Assembly (NCBI GenBank): GCA_019636615.1
Contig: JAHBXF010000002.1
Location: 1,304,001 to 1,368,000 of the forward strand
Direction: 5' to 3'
Source: Phycisphaeraceae bacterium
GTDB lineage: Bacteria > Planctomycetota > Phycisphaerae > Phycisphaerales > UBA1924
Length of the DNA: 64,000 bases
Position numbers and translations under genes: made by a program. Shown piece after piece: positions 59,654 through 64,000 of this stretch. The stretch's first letter is position 1. Each line of letters starts with the position of its first letter. A model generated the notes under the pieces. That model saw only the letters and a program-made list of their open reading frames with translations. It was not told where the DNA came from and did not search any database.

Positions 59654-61489
59654 TCACCACTCGGGGCCGCCTGTATAGCGGCCGTAGACATCGGCCATGG
59701 CCTGGACCATCTCTCCGAGCGTGCAGTTGGCCAGCGAGGCCTCGACCAGGGCGGGCATCACGTTTGTGGCATGAAGCCCGCTGGCCGCGGGGTCTGCGCT
59801 GGTGCAAGGCGCGTTGGCGAGCAGGCCCAGCGTGTGGCGCGGCGCTTTGCCCTGGCAGACGTCGCGGATGTTGTCAAGCGCCCTCGCCACCACGGAACTG
59901 TCGCGGCGCGCTTTAAACTGCGTGAGGCGGTCGACCTGCGTGGTTTCAACCTCCGGCCCGATGGTGAGAATGTCGATGGGCCTCTGTTCGTCCTTGTCGG
60001 TATAGGCATTCACACCGACGATGATGCGGTCGCCCGCTTCGCACTCTTCGCTGAAGCGGTACGAGGCCTCGGCGATCGACCGCCGGAAGTACCCGCGGTT
60101 GATGCCCGCCACCACGCTGCGGCCATAACTGCGGCGTGCCTCATAGGCCGGGTGCGATGAAAGATCCTCGGCCGTCTGCTCGCCCGCCCGCCCACGCTCG
60201 CCGGCGTGCCAGTCGGTGTAGTCGCCCATGCGGTCGATCTCGTCGAGCAGCATCGCGGCCTCACGCTCCATGGTGTCGGTGAGTTGCTCGATGAACCACG
60301 CGCCGCCCAGCGGGTCGGCCACGCGCGTCACACCCGTCTCGTGCGCCAAGATCTGCTGGGTGCGCAGCGCGACGGTGACCGCCTGCTCGGTGGGCAGGCC
60401 CAGGGTTTCGTCCATGCTGTCGGTGTGCAGGCTCTGGCACCCGCCCAGCACAGCGGCCATGGCCTGATAGGCCACGCGCACGATGTTGTTCAGGGGCTGC
60501 TGCTCGGTGAGCGAGCACCCGGCCGTCTGAACGTGCGTCTTCATGTACCACGAGCGCTCGCTCCTGGCCCCGTAGCGGTGACGCATCACCCTGGCCCAGA
60601 TCCGCCGCGCGGCGCGGAGTTTGCACAACTCTTCGAAGAACTCGTTGTGCGCGTTGAAGAAGAAGGAGAGCCTGGGCGCGAAACTGTCGATATCCATCCC
60701 GCGTTCAAGGCACGCCTCGACATACTCCATGCCGTCTCGCAGGGTGAAGGCCAGTTCCTGCGTGGCCGTGCTGCCCGCCTCGCGGATGTGGTACCCGGAG
60801 ATCGACACGCTGTTCCACCTGGGCACAAACCGCGATTGAAACTCGATGGTGTCCACCACCAGTTTCACAGAGGGCTCGGGGGGATAGATGAACTCGTTCT
60901 GAGAGTGGAACTCTTTGAGAATGTCGTTCTGCAGCGTACCGCCCACGTGCTCCCACGAAATCCCCCGCTGCAGCGCGTGCGCCAGGTACATCGCCCAGAT
61001 CACGGCCGCGGGGCCGTTGATCGTCTGAGAAACCGTCACCTTGTCGACGGGGATGTCGGCGTACAGCCGGTGCATGTCCTCGATCGTGGAAATCGCCACG
61101 CCGCACTTGCCCACCTCGCCGCAGGAGAGTTCGTCGTCGCTGTCGCGTCCCATCAGCGTGGGCAGGTCGAAGGCCGTGGAAAGACCCGTGTTCGCGCTCG
61201 TGCCGCGCGCCTGCGCCAGCAGATACTTGAACCGCTTATTCGTGTCGTCGGCCGAGCCGAACCCCGCGAACTGCCGCATCGTCCACAGCCGCGTGCGGTA
61301 CCCCTGAGGGAAGAGCCCTCGCGTGTACGGATACTGCCCTGGCGCGGCGATGTCGCGCTCGATATTCCTCAGCGAGGCCGAGGGGGCCTGCGGGCCGTAG
61401 CCATGATCGAGCACCAGGCCCGAGATCGTGACTGCATGGGGATCAACCTTGGGCGCGGGCGCGGGGGTTCTGGGTGTGGTGGTAGACAT
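59654..61489 (-). CDS. Acyl-CoA mutase large subunit (methylmalonyl-CoA mutase family)
   Basis: Coenzyme B12-dependent carbon-skeleton mutase, substrate-binding (alpha) chain. The 611-residue product has YPYTRGLFPQGY (residues 53-64), WTMRQFAGFG, AFDLPTLMGRDSDDE, DKVTVSQTINGPAAVI and SFFFNAHNEFFEE. The cobalamin DxHxxG domain is absent, so a separate small subunit is needed. In methylmalonyl-CoA mutase an Arg in FMVRNTYIYPP binds the carboxylate; here it is FHSQNEFIYPP with Gln197, as in isobutyryl-CoA mutases. The Tyr equivalent (Tyr64) is kept. No Shine-Dalgarno; TACCCT lies seven bases upstream. An AbgT-family gene is upstream. Confidence 0.9.
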   Translation of the reverse strand: MSTTTPRTPAPAPKVDPHAVTISGLVLDHGYGPQAPSASLRNIERDIAAPGQYPYTRGLFPQGYRTRLWTMRQFAGFGSADDTNKRFKYLLAQARGTSANTGLSTAFDLPTLMGRDSDDELSCGEVGKCGVAISTIEDMHRLYADIPVDKVTVSQTINGPAAVIWAMYLAHALQRGISWEHVGGTLQNDILKEFHSQNEFIYPPEPSVKLVVDTIEFQSRFVPRWNSVSISGYHIREAGSTATQELAFTLRDGMEYVEACLERGMDIDSFAPRLSFFFNAHNEFFEELCKLRAARRIWARVMRHRYGARSERSWYMKTHVQTAGCSLTEQQPLNNIVRVAYQAMAAVLGGCQSLHTDSMDETLGLPTEQAVTVALRTQQILAHETGVTRVADPLGGAWFIEQLTDTMEREAAMLLDEIDRMGDYTDWHAGERGRAGEQTAEDLSSHPAYEARRSYGRSVVAGINRGYFRRSIAEASYRFSEECEAGDRIIVGVNAYTDKDEQRPIDILTIGPEVETTQVDRLTQFKARRDSSVVARALDNIRDVCQGKAPRHTLGLLANAPCTSADPAASGLHATNVMPALVEASLANCTLGEMVQAMADVYGRYTGGPEW

Positions 61490-61496
61490 GCCCGCA

Positions 61497-61502
61497 AGGG
61501 TA
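61497..61502 (-). promoter_or_regulatory. Candidate -10, leaderless mutase mRNA
   Basis: TACCCT on the minus strand is seven bases before the ATG. Confidence 0.45.
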
Positions 61503-61573
61503 TGGGCCTCGCAGCCGGAACGGGAACCCCCACTACTGCCGAGAACTCGATCACGCCATTGCCGCCCCGAGGC

Positions 61574-63286
61574 TCAGTTCGCGGGCGTATACCAGATCGG
61601 CCCGGGGAAGCCCAGCGAAAACCCGAACCACATCCACACCAGCAGGAACGCGATCCAGATGATCCCGAAGACCACCGAATAGGGCAGCATCATCGAGATC
61701 ATCGTTCCCATGCCGGCGCTCCTGGCGAAGCGTTGCGTCGTTGCCAGAATGATGATCATGTACGAGTTCATCGGCGTGATGACATTCGTTACCGAATCGG
61801 CGATGCGGTACGAAACCTGCGTGAGTTCCGGGCTGATGCCCATCATCATCAGCATCGGCACGAAGATCGGCGCCATCAGCAGATACTTGGCCGACATCGA
61901 CGACACGAGCAGGTTCAGCCCCATCGTCACGAACATGAACATGACGATCACGATCTTCGGGTGCAGGCTCGATTCCGCCAGCGCCACGCCCCCGGTGATC
62001 GCCAGCATCCGCCCGAGGTTCGAGTGGTTGAAGAACGCGATGAACTGCGCGGCGACGAACGACATCACGATGATCGGCGCCATCGCACGCATCGCGTCCA
62101 CCATCGCGTTGATCGCGTCTTTCTGCGACTGAATTCTGTCCGTCGCCACGCCGTAGGCCAGCCCGGGAACCAGGAACAGGATCATCACCAGCGGCACCAC
62201 CGAGTTCACCCAGCGAGAACTCTCCCTGGCCGGGTTGGTGGGCTCGGGGCCGTTGCCGTGCAGCGGCCACCCGGGAATGAGCACCGCGAGCAAGACCACC
62301 GCGAGCGCCAGCGAGAAGGCGATGCCAGCCCAGCGAAGGCCTCGCCACTCGGTGGCGTTGAGCATCCCCTCGTCGGTGCCCTGCGACACCTTCAGCCCCA
62401 GCGCCCCGCCCTCTTCGAGCGGCCGATTCTTCAGGCGGGGCTCCACGAGCCACGCCGTCACACCCCAGCCCACAAAGGTCAGCAGGAAAGTCGACACCGC
62501 CATGAATGTCCAGTTGCTCGTCGCGGTCACGCTGTAATCGCTGTCCAGAATCTGCGCGTTCGGCTGCGTGATGCCCGCCATCAGCGCATCCGTGCCGCCG
62601 ATCAACAGGTTCGCGCCGAACCCCGCCGACACCCCCGCGAACGCCGTTGCGATGCCCGCCAGTGGCGAGCGCCCGGCCGCCATGAAGAGCGCGGCGGCGA
62701 GCGGCGGCAGCACGATGTACCCCGCGTCGCTGGCGACGTTCGACGTGATGCCCAGGAACAGCACCGTGGGCGTGATGAGCGAGCGGGGCACCGCCCGCGC
62801 CAACGCTTTGAGCAGCGCGTCGAACAGCCCCGTTTTCTCGGCAACACCCACGCCTAGCATGCCCGTGAGCACGATGCCCAGCGGCGGAAAATTGATGAAG
62901 TTGCGCACGAGCCCGGAGATGCACCAGTACAGCCCGTCGGGCGTGAGCAGGCTGTAGGGCCGCAGCGGCTCGCCCGCCTTCACCAGCATGGTCTGCACGC
63001 GGTCCGTCGCGGGGTCGATCACGGGCTCCATCATCGGGGCGCCCGTCTGAGGGTCCATCACGGGGTTGCCCGAGGCATCGACCACCGCCTGTGTGACCTG
63101 CTGCAGCCGCACCGGCTCGACCGACCACCCCGCCATCGCGCCGATGTGCGACACGATCATCACGATCGCAGCACCGGCCACAAAGAGCATCACCGGCTCG
63201 GGCAACTTGTTGCCCAGACGCTCGATGAGATTGAGGAAGCCGGCCATCGCGCCGCCGGAAGCCTGGGAGGTTGATTGATCGCGCAT
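61574..63286 (-). CDS. AbgT-family transporter
   Basis: Inner-membrane secondary transporter; studied members carry p-aminobenzoyl-glutamate or export sulfonamides. The 570-residue product has about 11-12 hydrophobic segments, starting with LPEPVMLFVAGAAIVMIVS. The family motifs SNVASDAGYIVLPPL and AGVSAGFGANLLIGGTDALM are present, as is SYRIADSVTNVITPMNSY. GAAAGGA-like AAAGGA precedes the ATG. Located 85 bp upstream of the mutase gene on the same strand. Substrate unknown. Confidence 0.93.
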   Translation of the reverse strand: MRDQSTSQASGGAMAGFLNLIERLGNKLPEPVMLFVAGAAIVMIVSHIGAMAGWSVEPVRLQQVTQAVVDASGNPVMDPQTGAPMMEPVIDPATDRVQTMLVKAGEPLRPYSLLTPDGLYWCISGLVRNFINFPPLGIVLTGMLGVGVAEKTGLFDALLKALARAVPRSLITPTVLFLGITSNVASDAGYIVLPPLAAALFMAAGRSPLAGIATAFAGVSAGFGANLLIGGTDALMAGITQPNAQILDSDYSVTATSNWTFMAVSTFLLTFVGWGVTAWLVEPRLKNRPLEEGGALGLKVSQGTDEGMLNATEWRGLRWAGIAFSLALAVVLLAVLIPGWPLHGNGPEPTNPARESSRWVNSVVPLVMILFLVPGLAYGVATDRIQSQKDAINAMVDAMRAMAPIIVMSFVAAQFIAFFNHSNLGRMLAITGGVALAESSLHPKIVIVMFMFVTMGLNLLVSSMSAKYLLMAPIFVPMLMMMGISPELTQVSYRIADSVTNVITPMNSYMIIILATTQRFARSAGMGTMISMMLPYSVVFGIIWIAFLLVWMWFGFSLGFPGPIWYTPAN

Positions 63287-63319
63287 GCGGTCCTTTCAGC
63301 GTGGAACAAAGCCGCCGAC

Positions 63320-63325
63320 AGGGTA
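63320..63325 (-). promoter_or_regulatory. Candidate -10 for the AbgT gene
   Basis: TACCCT in the context GGTACCCTGT on the minus strand, 33 nt before the ATG. Confidence 0.4.
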
Positions 63326-63523
63326 CCCGCGTCGCCCCCCGTGCATCTCCCGGCCCAGCGCAACCCCTCGACACCGCCTCAACGCGCGGCCAACGCCCCG
63401 ACGCATCCTCCCCCAAGCCCCCCGCAACACCTCCTGATGATCAATCCCCCACCCTCGGGGTTGCCCGTGTGCGATGCGCCGCTCAACCCTCGCCCCTTCA
63501 GCACGCGGCGAAGACCAACGCGC

Positions 63524-63667
63524 TCATCGCTTGCCGCTCTTCGCGGCCGCGGCACACTTCTTGGAGCAGTATTTCACTCGCTCCCAGTCTCTCTCCCACT
63601 TCTTGCGCCACGCAAACTCCCGCTTGCAATGCTCGCACGGCTTGACGGGAAGGTGCTGGTTGGGCAT
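63524..63667 (-). CDS. DUF2256 mini-protein
   Basis: A 47-residue protein. Its core [20 protein letters not shown] followed by [10 protein letters not shown] matches the DUF2256 pattern of two CxxC-like pairs around WRKKWER, suggesting a small zinc-binding fold. DUF2256 genes are commonly found beside photolyase/cryptochrome-related genes, and such a gene starts divergently 56 bp away. Too short to be found by length alone. Confidence 0.85.
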   Translation of the reverse strand: MPNQHLPVKPCEHCKREFAWRKKWERDWERVKYCSKKCAAAAKSGKR

Positions 63668-63723
63668 TGACCTTCGCTCCCGAGCAATACACGCTCACGA
63701 ATGAGGCACGTACGCTTCTGCGA

Positions 63724-64000
63724 GTGCCCCGCGTCTCACACACAAGAACCCCGGCAGGCCACACACCACGCCGCGGCCCGCGCCTCGCGATTGTCTTCGG
63801 CGATCAACTGGACCTCGATTCATCCCTCATCCGCTCCCTCACGCCCGATGACACGGTGCTGATGATGGAAGTCGCGGGCGAATCTCGCCACGTGCCCAGC
63901 CACGCGCAGCGGACCGTGCTCTTTCTCTCGGCCATGCGGCACTTCGCCCAGTCGCTGCGCCGGCGCGCCGTGCCCCTGCGGTATGTCGCGCTCGACGACC
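63724..64000 (+). CDS. Photolyase/cryptochrome-related protein (DPRP family), 5' part
   Basis: The frame runs off the window edge after 92 codons. RLAIVFGDQLDLDSS, VLMMEVAGESRHVPSH and VLFLSAMRHFAQSL match the N-terminal Rossmann-like domain of the DPRP (iron-sulfur bacterial cryptochrome/photolyase) family, which repairs or senses (6-4) photoproducts. The GTG at 63724 is the likely start; the first 20 residues are Arg/Pro-rich and could be leader. Divergent DUF2256 gene supports the call. Confidence 0.85.
   Translation, partial: MPRVSHTRTPAGHTPRRGPRLAIVFGDQLDLDSSLIRSLTPDDTVLMMEVAGESRHVPSHAQRTVLFLSAMRHFAQSLRRRAVPLRYVALDD

Noticed and set aside
60206..62857. 883-codon open frame antisense to the mutase and AbgT genes
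   Set aside because: His/Arg-rich mirror of two real genes, running through their intergenic gap.

Overview
The window is GC-rich bacterial chromosome from a Planctomycetota member, most likely class Phycisphaerae. The evidence is a LEPR-XLL-type motif at the N terminus of a giant secreted subtilase, dockerin-like calcium repeats at the end of a secreted metalloprotease, a PF07638-type ECF sigma factor paired with a Hanks kinase carrying TPRs, proteobacteria-like Kdo genes (waaA, kdsA) and GTG starts. I see no phage, transposase, integrase or CRISPR array. The species assignment is inference from these traits.

Layout. 1-4.4 kb: a truncated RsuA/RluB pseudouridine synthase, a divergent coiled-coil protein and a DUF11-repeat lipoprotein. 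5-12.8 kb: translation and housekeeping block rpsB-tsf, tRNA-Gln, glmU-like-prs-rplY-pth-rpsF-ssb-rplI, closed by an intrinsic terminator; rpsR is missing from its usual place. 13-18 kb (minus): pilT, a degenerate membrane-anchored GspE/PilB-like protein and a CvpA-like membrane protein. 18.3-23 kb (minus): SNF2 helicase plus SWIM zinc-finger protein, then tRNA-Lys. 23.3-28.8 kb: giant subtilase. 29-32.6 kb: waaA, tRNA-Val, ABC-2 exporter. 32.7-35.9 kb: dnaA with a DnaA-box cluster upstream (candidate oriC) and a GNAT gene. 36-46 kb: secreted protein, rpmA, kdsA, cyanophycinase-like peptidase, MscS channel, M12-like metalloprotease, thiL, tsaE, FAH-family hydrolase. 46-50 kb (minus): membrane protein, ECF sigma factor, Ser/Thr kinase-TPR. 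50.5-54.4 kb: fliD and fliS, with a candidate sigma-54 promoter, then an RRM protein. 54.6-64 kb: asnB, membrane protein, PfkB kinase, rdgB, comB, acyl-CoA mutase, AbgT transporter, DUF2256 mini-protein and the start of a photolyase-related gene.

How parts fit. Kdo synthesis (kdsA) and transfer (waaA) point to a lipopolysaccharide-type outer membrane. FliD/FliS and PilT point to flagellar and twitching motility. The secreted proteases and cyanophycinase-like enzyme suggest polymer degradation outside the cytoplasm. The most noteworthy items are a recurring TAnnnT hexamer 5-9 nt before start codons that lack a Shine-Dalgarno (leaderless transcripts), the GspE-like protein that has lost its Walker A lysine and His box next to an intact PilT, the candidate oriC, the sigma-54 element before fliD, and an acyl-CoA mutase with Gln in place of the carboxylate-binding Arg.
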